From: Paraburkholderia panacisoli
Lineage (GTDB): Bacteria > Pseudomonadota > Gammaproteobacteria > Burkholderiales > Burkholderiaceae
Assembly (NCBI RefSeq): GCF_008369935.1
Contig: NZ_VTUZ01000002.1
Coordinates: 416,041 to 480,040, forward strand
Direction: 5' to 3'
Length of the DNA: 64,000 bases
Positions 46,660 through 54,434 of this stretch are shown one piece after another. The position numbers and the translations under genes were made by a program. The notes under the pieces were generated by a model that saw only the letters and a program-made list of their open reading frames with translations, searched no databases and was not told where the DNA came from. Numbering within the stretch: the first letter of the stretch is position 1; every line of letters starts with the position of its first letter.

Positions 46660-48021
46660 TCAAGACCCACCCTTGTACGTCGCGTCAAAGCCCGCAAGGT
46701 CGCCCCAGTTCGGCGAAGATAGCAACTCCGGATGGTCCTGTTGGACCTTAAGTGCGACGCTACGAAAGGCTTGTGCACATGCCGAGGAGCCGCATGGCGG
46801 CGAGACGGAAGGCGGTGCAGGCGAGTTGCTCGGTATGGGGAGATTCAGCTTCGGTGCAGAGCCCGGCCATTTCACATCAGAAAGGGCGGAACTGAGCCGC
46901 GAAAGCTGCGTGCGTGCGCTGACCGGAGCAGAGTAGGTGCCACCAGCATTGAATTTATCCGCTAGAAGCTGAAGTATCGACGTATGGTCCAGGTCACCGG
47001 AGAAGACACTGCCCGGAACGACATAGGGTGAGACCAGGAATGCGGGTACCCGTAGCCCAGTAGTTTGAAACTGATAACCGGCGACGTCGGTCGGAATATC
47101 AAGCGGGCTTACATGGTCGAAGAACCCCCCGTGCTCGTCATACGTGACAATCATCAGCGTCTCATCCCATCGATCCGACGCAGAAATCGTTTGATAGATA
47201 TCGGCAAGGAACGCTTGACCCGGTGCAACGCCAGTAGGCGGATGGTCGTCGTTCGGCACCCGGTGCGGCCCATCCGTGTATTCCGGCTCGATGAAAATGA
47301 CTCGAGGTAAGTTGCTACTGTTCGTCCAGTCCGCCTTGAAGCGCGAATACCGCCTGAACCTCCCTCCGCTCCCATCTAGCGGCAACGCGAGAGAAGTCAC
47401 TATCTCAGGCAACCACTTGGGCATCAGGCTGAAGAACGGGAAAAATCCTCCCGACTGGTAGACACACCAACTTGCACCGTGCGCGGTCAACCAGTCGTAC
47501 GCCAAGGACTGCTCGGGAAGAAAACCAGAGACATTGTCGCTAATCGCACTCTCTCCTGACATTGCCATTAAGCGATTTGCCTGAGTCCCGGTCGGAAGCG
47601 GCGCAAACCAGCTATCGCAAACTGTGAAATTTTTTGCGAAAAAATCATAAACGGGCAGCACATCGGCCGTGTAGTAGCCCATCACCATCGATAGGTCGGC
47701 TGGCGGAGGGTTTCGCGTTGCGTAGCTCGCGACGAATCCCCCCAGTTCTGGGCAACCGCCATTCGCGCATGGCGTGTTTATTTGTATCGAAATCGGCGTG
47801 CGGTCATGCGGAGGGTCGGGGATTAGTTGGGTCGACGGCGAAAGCGCGTGTAGGGCATACGTTTTGCCGCCGTAGAGGTTCGTGAAATTCTGTTGCCAGG
47901 CGGGGTCGGCCGAGAGTCCATTGACATCCTTCCCGTCGAGGCTCAGGTAGCCAAGAACGTGATCGAAAGACCTATTTTCCATCATGACTATGATGATGGT
48001 GTTGATGTTGTCAACTGACAT
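46660..48021 (-). CDS. phosphoesterase family protein (phospholipase C / acid phosphatase type)
   Basis: The 453-aa protein belongs to the PF04185 phosphoesterases. It shows MMENRSFDHVLGYL at the N-terminus (metal and nucleophile region), LPTGTQANRLMAMSG, VTYDEHGGFFDHV with metal ligands and LDHTSILQLL near the end. Unlike secreted PLC or AcpA proteins it begins directly with the catalytic motif and lacks a signal peptide. GGAGG lies 4 nt before ATG 48021. Substrate (phospholipid or phosphate ester) is unknown. Confidence 0.88.
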   Translation of the reverse strand: MSVDNINTIIIVMMENRSFDHVLGYLSLDGKDVNGLSADPAWQQNFTNLYGGKTYALHALSPSTQLIPDPPHDRTPISIQINTPCANGGCPELGGFVASYATRNPPPADLSMVMGYYTADVLPVYDFFAKNFTVCDSWFAPLPTGTQANRLMAMSGESAISDNVSGFLPEQSLAYDWLTAHGASWCVYQSGGFFPFFSLMPKWLPEIVTSLALPLDGSGGRFRRYSRFKADWTNSSNLPRVIFIEPEYTDGPHRVPNDDHPPTGVAPGQAFLADIYQTISASDRWDETLMIVTYDEHGGFFDHVSPLDIPTDVAGYQFQTTGLRVPAFLVSPYVVPGSVFSGDLDHTSILQLLADKFNAGGTYSAPVSARTQLSRLSSALSDVKWPGSAPKLNLPIPSNSPAPPSVSPPCGSSACAQAFRSVALKVQQDHPELLSSPNWGDLAGFDATYKGGS

Positions 48022-48437
48022 GCTGCCTCCGATATGACGGTATCAGCGCGACGAGGTCCAACCAATGTGCGAGCCCAAAGGAAACCCGGGGAGCACGGCA
48101 CATCGTGTCTTCTGACACCAACCTGTTTGCTATCCGTGCCCTACCACGCTAGCCAGTACCGGATGGGTCGACAGTTCGCTGCAAAGGTCTCGGACCTCAG
48201 ACGAGGCTCGATACCAAAGGCTTCCTTCCGGCTAGACGTTAAGGCTAGTTCACGTTACATCGCTATTCAACTTCAGTTGCGTGGTAGCGTCGGCGGAGAG
48301 TGGTCCCAATGTCGTTGGGCCTCCAGCCGCTCTGCACGTCAAAGTCAAATGCGCTCGACTGGTAGTTACAGCCAGACGTGCGACCCATCTTTTTCCCAGA
48401 GGGGCGGCTCAAGACCGGACGTTGACGAGAGCATTCT
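48022..48437. other. intergenic stretch, no gene recognised
   Basis: These 416 bases lie between two minus-strand genes. Short frames on both strands lack recognisable domains. I see no terminator or strong inverted repeat. Confidence 0.4.
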
Positions 48438-49082
48438 TCAATGGTTCCTCGGCGCGCCACCGCCCTTCTTGCGGCGTCTGAAAAGTGCACCGAATCCAAC
48501 CGCGACGAGCAATGCCGTCAACAGGCCGGCGCTCATCCCAGTCGGGCTGCGGGTGTCACTCGGAGTGGAAGCAGCAGAAGCGACAGCAGGCGAAGAGGCT
48601 TGCATCGCGACCGGCTGTGGGAGTGCTACGCCAGCGGCACTGCCTTGGCGAACGAGAGAGGCTTCCGACGTGGGGGAAGCCTGAGATGCGATTGAGGCAA
48701 TTGCATCCGGGGTGGGGCCGACGGGAGCCATAGCGGTAGCCGAGGCCACAACCGGAGCTGCTCCCGTGCGAGAAGTGGTTCCGACAGACTTGGCCATGGA
48801 TTTCCACTGAGCAAAGACGATGTCAACGCAGTGAACGTCTGTGCAGGCGTTGCGCGATTGCCTCCACCGGGCAAGCTGTTCGGGCAAGAGTTTCCCGCTG
48901 CTCATCAAGGCCTGCTGCTGCTCGAAGATATCGCCGTACTCATTGTTCAGGATGGCGTGGTCGCATATAACGCGCTCGGCCAGTTGCCGCGTGGTTGCAC
49001 ATTGAATATCGCTCGCCCATGCTCCGGCCGAACCAAAAGCTGTCATTGACAGCAGCAATGCAAAGTATCGTCTCGGACGCAC
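48438..49082 (-). CDS. LprI-like exported protein with a C-terminal membrane anchor
   Basis: From GTG 49082 (AAGGAG 5 nt upstream) the frame gives 214 aa. A signal peptide (about 1-24, ending AWASD) precedes a Cys-containing domain (CATTRQLAERVICDHAILNNEYGDIFEQQQ...CTDVHC) resembling the LprI/DUF1311 lysozyme-inhibitor fold. A Ser/Ala/Pro-rich linker (about 95-180) follows, then one membrane helix and a basic tail (RRRKKGGG). A cell-envelope role is inferred; lysozyme inhibition is not proven for this divergent copy. Confidence 0.65.
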   Translation of the reverse strand: MRPRRYFALLLSMTAFGSAGAWASDIQCATTRQLAERVICDHAILNNEYGDIFEQQQALMSSGKLLPEQLARWRQSRNACTDVHCVDIVFAQWKSMAKSVGTTSRTGAAPVVASATAMAPVGPTPDAIASIASQASPTSEASLVRQGSAAGVALPQPVAMQASSPAVASAASTPSDTRSPTGMSAGLLTALLVAVGFGALFRRRKKGGGAPRNH

Positions 49083-49697
49083 CGCGTCTCCTTGAAGGTG
49101 ATTGCCGTGATTAAACTGCGGCCGTTTGTGAGTGAACTCGAAATCTGTGCCAGACGTGCTCAAGGAGCACTGGCCGGCTCGGCCGCATCAGGCGTGCCAG
49201 TTCCAGTCGCGAAAAAGGAGCGCACGGCTTCGCGCATTTGCATCGCTCCAAAAGGCTGGACTCGCAAAACGCTGCGTCCGTTCCGCCCGTCGGGCTTGCT
49301 CGCGGTCGCGTTAGACCTCGATGCCCCTTCAATGGTTTTCGACCAACGCAAACGCTTCGGAAATGATGGTTTGCACATATGCGACCGAGATGCGCATTGC
49401 GGGATTTCGGGACGCTTTCGAGGCTCGCGGATAGCGCCTGTAGAAGATGCGATCGAGTGCTGTGGATATAACGCCGCAGCTGCCAAACGCGCGCTGACCA
49501 TTCGCTGTGACAAGCTTGGGCGACAGCCATTCGGTTTGCTGGTGAATTCGATTACCGCCCTTGAAGGGAGGGTTCAGTTCGTGGCGACGTTGCCGCACGA
49601 CGCGTGGAATTCCGCGGTTGTCGGCTGCTTCGATTGGGACCCCTTCGCGGCGTATCTACCTCTTGACGTGACAATGTTGCGGCAGGACGGGCAAGCC
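49083..49697. other. non-coding region before the IS6 remnant
   Basis: Overlapping frames on both strands are present but none shows a recognisable domain or a ribosome-binding site. The stretch is probably decayed mobile-element DNA. Confidence 0.4.
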
Positions 49698-50103
49698 TGG
49701 CACCTTGACGAAGTGTTTTTGACGTTGCGCGGAGAGTCTTACCTTTTGTGGCGCGCCAGCTGCGCAGCTATCCGGCAGCGAAAGCCGAAATTCCCGCACT
49801 GGTTCACGTCAGGCACGTCTTCGTCAAAGCCAGCGCGCGGATCAACAACCGGGCTGAAAACAGTCATCAGCCGACGCGCGAACGCGAGTGACGCATTCCC
49901 CAAGGGGACTTCCTTCGGGGCGTGCGTGGCTTCTGCGATCCGGAACGCACGCAGGCTTTCTTATCGAGCTCCGGTCCGATCAGGCAGCACTTCGCGCTCA
50001 AGCGACACCTGCTTCGGCCCTCACTCTATCGCGAACAGCTCGCTGCACGCTTCGTCGCCTGGCGTCGTCACGAGACCACCCAGGATCCGTCCGCTTTCTG
50101 AGC
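49698..50103 (+). pseudogene. IS6-family transposase remnant
   Basis: Two blocks of an IS6/IS240-type DDE transposase remain. Block one reads WHLDEVFLTL...YLLWRA with the first catalytic Asp. Block two, in another frame, reads LRSYPAAKAEIPALVHVRHV and NNRAENSHQPTRERE, then, after a stop and shift, ERTQAFLSSSGPIRQHFALKRHLLR to DPSAF. About 40 codons including the second Asp are missing between the blocks. The gene is dead, marking past mobile-element activity next to the phaB cluster. Confidence 0.8.
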
Positions 50104-50224
50104 AAGCGTGTGTTCTCTCCGCTGTTGCGTTGCGAACAATTTAACGTGACAACGCCGTCCATCCATACAGGCAACGATGCGATCACCCTCGGTACCGCAA
50201 CAACAGTGTAGGGAGCGCACAAGC

Positions 50225-50383
50225 TCAATGCGACGCGCTGCGCCAGTCCCGCCAGTAGTGACGGTAATCCATCTCTCTGAGCTGTCTTCGGCGCATTTGC
50301 TCCCGGTGATAGTGAGCGGCGACGAACACGGCTGCCATCACCAGCACGAATGAACCTACGACAATTGTCACCGCTTCACTCAT
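50225..50383 (-). CDS. small single-TM protein, 52 aa
   Basis: Starting at ATG 50383 with GGAGG 4 nt upstream, the frame encodes one membrane helix (AVTIVVGSFVLVMAAVFVAAHY) and a basic, aromatic cytosolic tail (REMDYRHYWRDWRS). It lies 28 bp after phaB on the same strand and could be its last operon member. Longer in-frame starts exist at 50395 and 50443. Family unknown. Confidence 0.5.
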   Translation of the reverse strand: MSEAVTIVVGSFVLVMAAVFVAAHYHREQMRRRQLREMDYRHYWRDWRSASH

Positions 50384-50411
50384 CGGAACCTCCATGGCTG
50401 ATCTCTCCGGT

Positions 50412-51155
50412 TCATTGCAGGTGTTGACCTCCGTTGATCGCAATGTTGGCTCCAGTCACGAAGCCCGCTTCGCGCGAGCACAGGTACAGCACGAGTGCGG
50501 CGACTTCGTCGGGCTGTCCGAGCCGGCCGACCGGAATCTGCGGAATGATCTTCGTCTCGCGGATTTCCTCCGGCACCGCCATCACCATCTTCGTCGCGAT
50601 ATAGCCCGGAGAGATCGTGTTGACGGTGACGCCTTTCTTCGCCACTTCAAGCGCCAGCGATTTCGTGAAGCCATGCATGCCGGCCTTCGCCGCGGCGTAG
50701 TTGGTCTGGCCGAACCCACCCTTGGAGCCGATGATCGACGACACGTTGATGATGCGGCCCCAGCCACGCTCTACCATGCTGTCGCACACTGGCTTCGTCA
50801 TGTTGAACACCGAATCGAGGTTGGTCCGGATGACCGCGTCCCAATTGACCTTGTCGAGCTTCTTGAAGCTGGCGTCGCGCGTAATGCCGGCGTTGTTGAT
50901 CAGGATGTCGACTGGTCCGACTTCAGCGCTGATTTGCGCCATGCATCTTTCGCACGAGTCGTAGTCGGCGACGTCGACCGCGTAGGCGCGGAATTGTCGT
51001 CCCTTTGCTTCCATCCGTGCGAGCCACTCGTTCGCACCGGTGTTGCCCGGCGAATAAGTGACTACGACCGCATAACCGGCGTCATGCAACTTGATGCTGA
51101 TCGCCTCGCCCAGTCCACCCATGCCACCCGTTACTACCGCGATCTGCTTTGCCAT
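50412..51155 (-). CDS. phaB: acetoacetyl-CoA reductase
   Basis: PhaB reduces acetoacetyl-CoA to (R)-3-hydroxybutyryl-CoA with NADPH for polyhydroxybutyrate. The 247-aa short-chain dehydrogenase has the TGGMGGLGEA cofactor motif, NNAGITRD, catalytic Ser in NVSSIIGSKGGFGQ and Tyr-Lys in TNYAAAKAGMHG, and the PhaB-type SPGYIATKMV and NGGQHLQ end. FabG is the close alternative. The phasin gene just upstream favours PhaB. Confidence 0.9.
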   Translation of the reverse strand: MAKQIAVVTGGMGGLGEAISIKLHDAGYAVVVTYSPGNTGANEWLARMEAKGRQFRAYAVDVADYDSCERCMAQISAEVGPVDILINNAGITRDASFKKLDKVNWDAVIRTNLDSVFNMTKPVCDSMVERGWGRIINVSSIIGSKGGFGQTNYAAAKAGMHGFTKSLALEVAKKGVTVNTISPGYIATKMVMAVPEEIRETKIIPQIPVGRLGQPDEVAALVLYLCSREAGFVTGANIAINGGQHLQ

Positions 51156-51311
51156 CGAATCGTCCTCGCAAAAGCTGGCCTCATGCTCATCTGGAACAAT
51201 ACGGCCTTCAGTCCAAGAATTGGATGTGCTGAAAACTGGAATCCCTTACCCATAAGGAATCCTTCATACATAACAGAAACCGCACCGTGAGCATCGCTGC
51301 CCACGTCAGCC

Positions 51312-51881
51312 CTATCGCTTCGCGCCCTCGGCTACGGGAGCCGGCTCGGGATTGCTTCGCACGGCCTTTGACGCTGTGGCCGTGATTGCGTCAAAATTGC
51401 TCTCGGCAACCTGCACGGCCTGCTGCGCCGTTTTCTGCAGCGATTCGCACAAGGTCGTGGTGGCGGCAATCACGGATTTCCACGCAGTGATCGCTACTTC
51501 GGAACCTGCGGGACCATTTTTCGCCGCTTCCTCGACGAGTGTCTGCACGCGTCCGTTGTACCGCTCGTAGTGCGCCTGCGCGAGTTGTGTGAGCTCAGCC
51601 TGCGTGGCCGACGCGATGTCGAACACTTGCCGGCCATATGACAGCGATTTTTCTGTGAAGGGCCCGGTGAAACCTGCTTGCAGCACGAACCACTGCTGCG
51701 GGTCCGTCGCGCCGGGCGCCTTCGTCAATTTCTCCTGCGCCTCGGCCAGCGTGGACCTGACGACCTGCAGGTTCAACGCGACCAGTTTTTCGACGCCTTC
51801 AAAGACCTTCCCGCTCAACTCGGAGAATGCGTCGAGGTTGGCCTTCGCAGCGGCGACTTGCTCAGTGTTCGATAGAGCCAT
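51312..51881 (-). CDS. phaP: phasin (PHA granule-associated protein)
   Basis: Phasins coat polyhydroxyalkanoate granules. The 189-aa protein is helical and amphipathic with the phasin pattern NTEQVAAAKANLDAF, VALNLQVVRSTLAEAQEKL and TELTQLAQAHYERYNGRVQTLVEEAAKNGP-like stretches. GAGGAATTCAACA precedes ATG 51881. It is upstream of phaB on the same strand, about 155 bp away. Confidence 0.92.
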   Translation of the reverse strand: MALSNTEQVAAAKANLDAFSELSGKVFEGVEKLVALNLQVVRSTLAEAQEKLTKAPGATDPQQWFVLQAGFTGPFTEKSLSYGRQVFDIASATQAELTQLAQAHYERYNGRVQTLVEEAAKNGPAGSEVAITAWKSVIAATTTLCESLQKTAQQAVQVAESNFDAITATASKAVRSNPEPAPVAEGAKR

Positions 51882-52196
51882 TGTTGAATTCCTCAAAATC
51901 CGGTCCGGCACGCGAAACCCCCTTCGGACGAGGGTGTTGCGGCGGATCGCGATGGTAGATAAACCGAAGTGCAAGGACGCTTGCCACGTCGCACGTGTCG
52001 CGAAGACTTCGGACGGTCGTTACATCAACAGGCACTACAAACCAAACCCCAACCGGGAACCAAACTCCAGCAGCGACGCTTCGTTCACGACTGTTGCTTC
52101 CGCGCTCGCCATGTCGTACAGCGGCGCTCGCGTCGAACATGGGGACAGCAAACGCAGCGATTTCATTCAGGGCCGGGAGGTGGACTCCGCAGATGT
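51882..52196. other. phasin upstream region, no gene recognised
   Basis: The 315-bp gap between the 65-aa gene and phaP probably holds the phaP promoter. No clear -10/-35 pair or conserved frame is visible. Confidence 0.35.
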
Positions 52197-52394
52197 CTAG
52201 CGCATCCGGGCGACGGCCTTAAGAATGGAATCGCCGTCGCTTGTGACATGAGGACGTGAGCGTCCTGACGCGAGGTTTTCCAGTGATATGAGTTGCCGCT
52301 CGCACAGCGTGTCGAGCTCGGCGCGGCCTAGATCAATCTGATCAGGCGCGGACTTGATGAGCATTAAGGTGGCGAATTCATGGGGACTCAGCAT
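52197..52394 (-). CDS. small hypothetical protein, 65 aa, beside phasin gene
   Basis: The protein (MLSPHEFATLMLIKSAPDQIDLGRAEL...) is soluble, helical and acidic, with a C-terminal LKAVARM. GAGGAGACGAA directly precedes the ATG, strongly supporting translation. It recalls small uncharacterised proteins found near PHB genes in Burkholderiaceae, but this is from memory. It lies upstream of phaP on the same strand. Confidence 0.65.
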   Translation of the reverse strand: MLSPHEFATLMLIKSAPDQIDLGRAELDTLCERQLISLENLASGRSRPHVTSDGDSILKAVARMR

Positions 52395-52866
52395 TTCGTC
52401 TCCTCGATTTAGTCTGTCTGTGCGGGAAGTATCAATTACCCTCTCCAGCGCGTATGCCCGGCAAATATTCCTGCCGTCTCCGTAAAGCGATCATTCGAGA
52501 AATCGAATCACGGAGACGCCATCATAACGGCTCAATTTCCGAATGCAATATGTGGAATGCTTTTTATTGGTGTTGCCTTTTTGTCTGTTGAATACCTTTG
52601 CATCGCGTAGCTGCACGTTGCCGCCCACACCGTAACTGAGGACCCCAGCGAGTGCCCGGCTGGCAAGGCCCTCGAACGATATGGACTTCACCCCATGTTT
52701 GAATAGATCGCTTAATTAATTAAGCCAATTGATTGACTTAATTGAGTGAGTTCATATTTGAATACTGTATTTATAGGTCAGCGCTTTCCTGGAAGGCGGT
52801 TATCTCTAGTCCGAAATTGTGAAATATTTATTAAAGCACGCGTGAATTTTCCAAGTCTCCTGAATT
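52395..52866. other. AT-rich intergenic region
   Basis: This is the lowest-G+C stretch in the window. The 66-aa minus-strand frame at 52491-52691 lacks support. It contains the palindrome listed at 52710-52725 and an AT-rich run to about 52,850 that may act as a promoter or a protein-binding region. Confidence 0.5.
52710..52725. promoter_or_regulatory. perfect 16-bp AT palindrome
   Basis: GCTTAATTAATTAAGC reads identically on both strands and is followed by the related halves CAATTGATTG and CTTAATTGAG. It may be a dimeric regulator operator; the regulator is unknown. Confidence 0.5.
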
Positions 52867-53045
52867 TCAATCAGCGAAGACTCGACAACCGTTGACTTCT
52901 ACCGCTGTTGCGTCGACCAGTTCGCCCGCGCGCAGACCGGTTGCATAGCCGAAGTCAAGCAGGAAACGCAGGCGCTGTGCCGCAGCGACTGCCCAGCCGC
53001 ATGGCCATTCCAACCCTTTGACCATCCGTGCGTATACGTTCCTGC
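52867..53045 (-). pseudogene. tyrosine integrase fragment
   Basis: The minus strand encodes AAAQRLRFLLDFGYATGLRAGELVDATAVEVN and then a stop. RxxLLxxxxTGLRxxELxxA is the region around the first catalytic Arg of phage-type tyrosine recombinases (compare SSGLRLAEL in XerC). Neither the HxxR nor the Tyr motif is present, so it is a dead internal fragment. It may derive from the integrase of this island or from an earlier element. Confidence 0.6.
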
Positions 53046-53391
53046 AACTGCCGCTTCCATTCAGTGATCAGTTCGGATGCACATCGAACTGCTGCACAAA
53101 TTCGGCCAGCGTCCGCTGGAGCCGGGCTTCCCTGCGAGGGCAGAGCATGCCATGTGCCTGTTGTCGGCCATGGCCGTCCGTCCGGCCAACTTCGCCGACT
53201 GCAAGTGGTGGGCTTTAGCCGCAGACACGAGCCGAAGTGTTTGTGCTCCCCCAACATGTAGCCAGGGCTTCACCATCTCGCGTCGTGCATCAACAGCGCA
53301 GGTGCTTACCTTGGAAGGCAGCCCTGAACCGAGTATCTCCGTCGGCACGCTTGTTGCGTTTGAATGCTGCGCGAACAAGGAGGTGACTAAT
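53046..53391. other. region upstream of the 66-aa gene, nothing recognised
   Basis: Frames on both strands are open here but have no recognisable motifs; the sequence may be remnant DNA. The promoter of the following small gene is expected in its right half. Confidence 0.35.
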
Positions 53392-53592
53392 ATGAGCGTC
53401 TTTCTGGCTAAGGTTAGCCTTAAACCACCGCGCCGTACTTTAATCATCGCCGCGGCTGCTGTCTGTCTCGCCGCGGTCTGTGGGACGGGTATCGCGGCAT
53501 TTGTCGGCGTGTTGCCCCAATCAGAACACATAGCCGTCGCAGTGACTGCAACTCCCCTCCTTGATATCCAGGTTGACCGCGCTGTTCAGTAG
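53392..53592 (+). CDS. small membrane protein, 66 aa
   Basis: A near-ideal AAGGAGGTGAC lies just upstream of ATG 53392. The protein has a basic N-terminus (MSVFLAKVSLKPPRR), one long hydrophobic helix (about 17-40) and a polar C-terminus, so it is a type II or signal-anchor protein. No family is recognised. The ribosome-binding site is the main evidence. Confidence 0.5.
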   Translation: MSVFLAKVSLKPPRRTLIIAAAAVCLAAVCGTGIAAFVGVLPQSEHIAVAVTATPLLDIQVDRAVQ

Positions 53593-53775
53593 ACTGGCAC
53601 GAGCGTGGATAGATAGGCATGGGTGGGTGTCATAGCCGCCTCGCCCGCTATCGTCATGCACACCGGCTTCCCCCGTCCGCGTCCAGCCAACGCACACCTT
53701 GATGCACGCGAGACGGTGATGGACCCATGCGCAGATTCGGGCAAACCATCTTCGGACGCACGGATTTTCACAGGG

Positions 53776-54174
53776 TTAATCAGGCAATACCGCGACCGCC
53801 TTGATTTCAACGATATAACCTGCCGCGCCGCCAAGCATGTGCGCGCCGACCGCTGTCCAAGCCGGCAACGGGTGCGTAGTGAGGTATTGGTCACGCACCT
53901 TCATGAACAATGGCAGGTCGCGCATATCAGTGTGGTAAGTGGTCAGGTCAACCACGTCGCCCAATGATGCACCTGCAGCCGATAGAACCAGCTTGAGATT
54001 TTCGAATGCCTGGACTATTTGCGCTTCGCGGCCTTCGACCAGTTGCATGGCCATGTCACGCCCAATCTGGCCGGACACGTAAATCGTGTTGCCAACCTTG
54101 ACCGCCGGGGCGTAACCAATCTTTTCGTAGACTGCCTCCATCCCGGCAGGGATAACGGCTTTGCGTTCACTCAT
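53776..54174 (-). CDS. RidA/YjgF family protein
   Basis: The 132-aa protein has the chorismate-mutase-like Rid fold with GNTIYVSGQIGRD and AFENLKLVLSAAGASLGDVVDLTTYHTD. The deaminase-defining Arg of archetypal RidA (in the RxxxEVxxLP region) is not seen; the site reads PAWTAVGAHMLGG. It probably belongs to a RidA-like subgroup lacking imine-deaminase activity. It follows benD and a thiolase remnant on the same strand. Confidence 0.85.
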   Translation of the reverse strand: MSERKAVIPAGMEAVYEKIGYAPAVKVGNTIYVSGQIGRDMAMQLVEGREAQIVQAFENLKLVLSAAGASLGDVVDLTTYHTDMRDLPLFMKVRDQYLTTHPLPAWTAVGAHMLGGAAGYIVEIKAVAVLPD

Positions 54175-54179
54175 GAAAT

Positions 54180-54257
54180 CTGTCTCCTGAAGCGGACACG
54201 ATGGCGAGGGCCAAACCTACACCGATGCACAGCGTGGCGGAGCACGTGTGTTGCCAA
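54180..54257 (-). pseudogene. thiolase C-terminal remnant
   Basis: The minus strand encodes SATLCIGVGLALAIV, matching the end of thiolases (typically TLCIGVGQGIAM, carrying the catalytic Cys-Gly loop). The rest of the gene is missing. PcaF-type beta-ketoadipyl-CoA thiolase would be the natural enzyme beside ben/cat genes, but the fragment is too short to decide. Confidence 0.45.
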
Positions 54258-54434
54258 TCGGTCGCCTCAAATTTATAAGGCCTTACCAATGCCACGCATG
54301 CGGTGCACTTGCCGACCCGGTTGCAGCAACGGTCTCTGCTCGAGACCGCATAACCCAGCTCGTAGTCGGCAAGAGAGTTGGTCACCTCCGGTTGTGACGC
54401 GTCCGCGTTCAGGCTGCTCGAGGCGATTCGCAAG

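Noticed and set aside
52491..52691. 66-aa minus-strand frame in the AT-rich gap
   Set aside because: It has no ribosome site, no hydrophobic or domain pattern, and its composition fits random AT-rich DNA.
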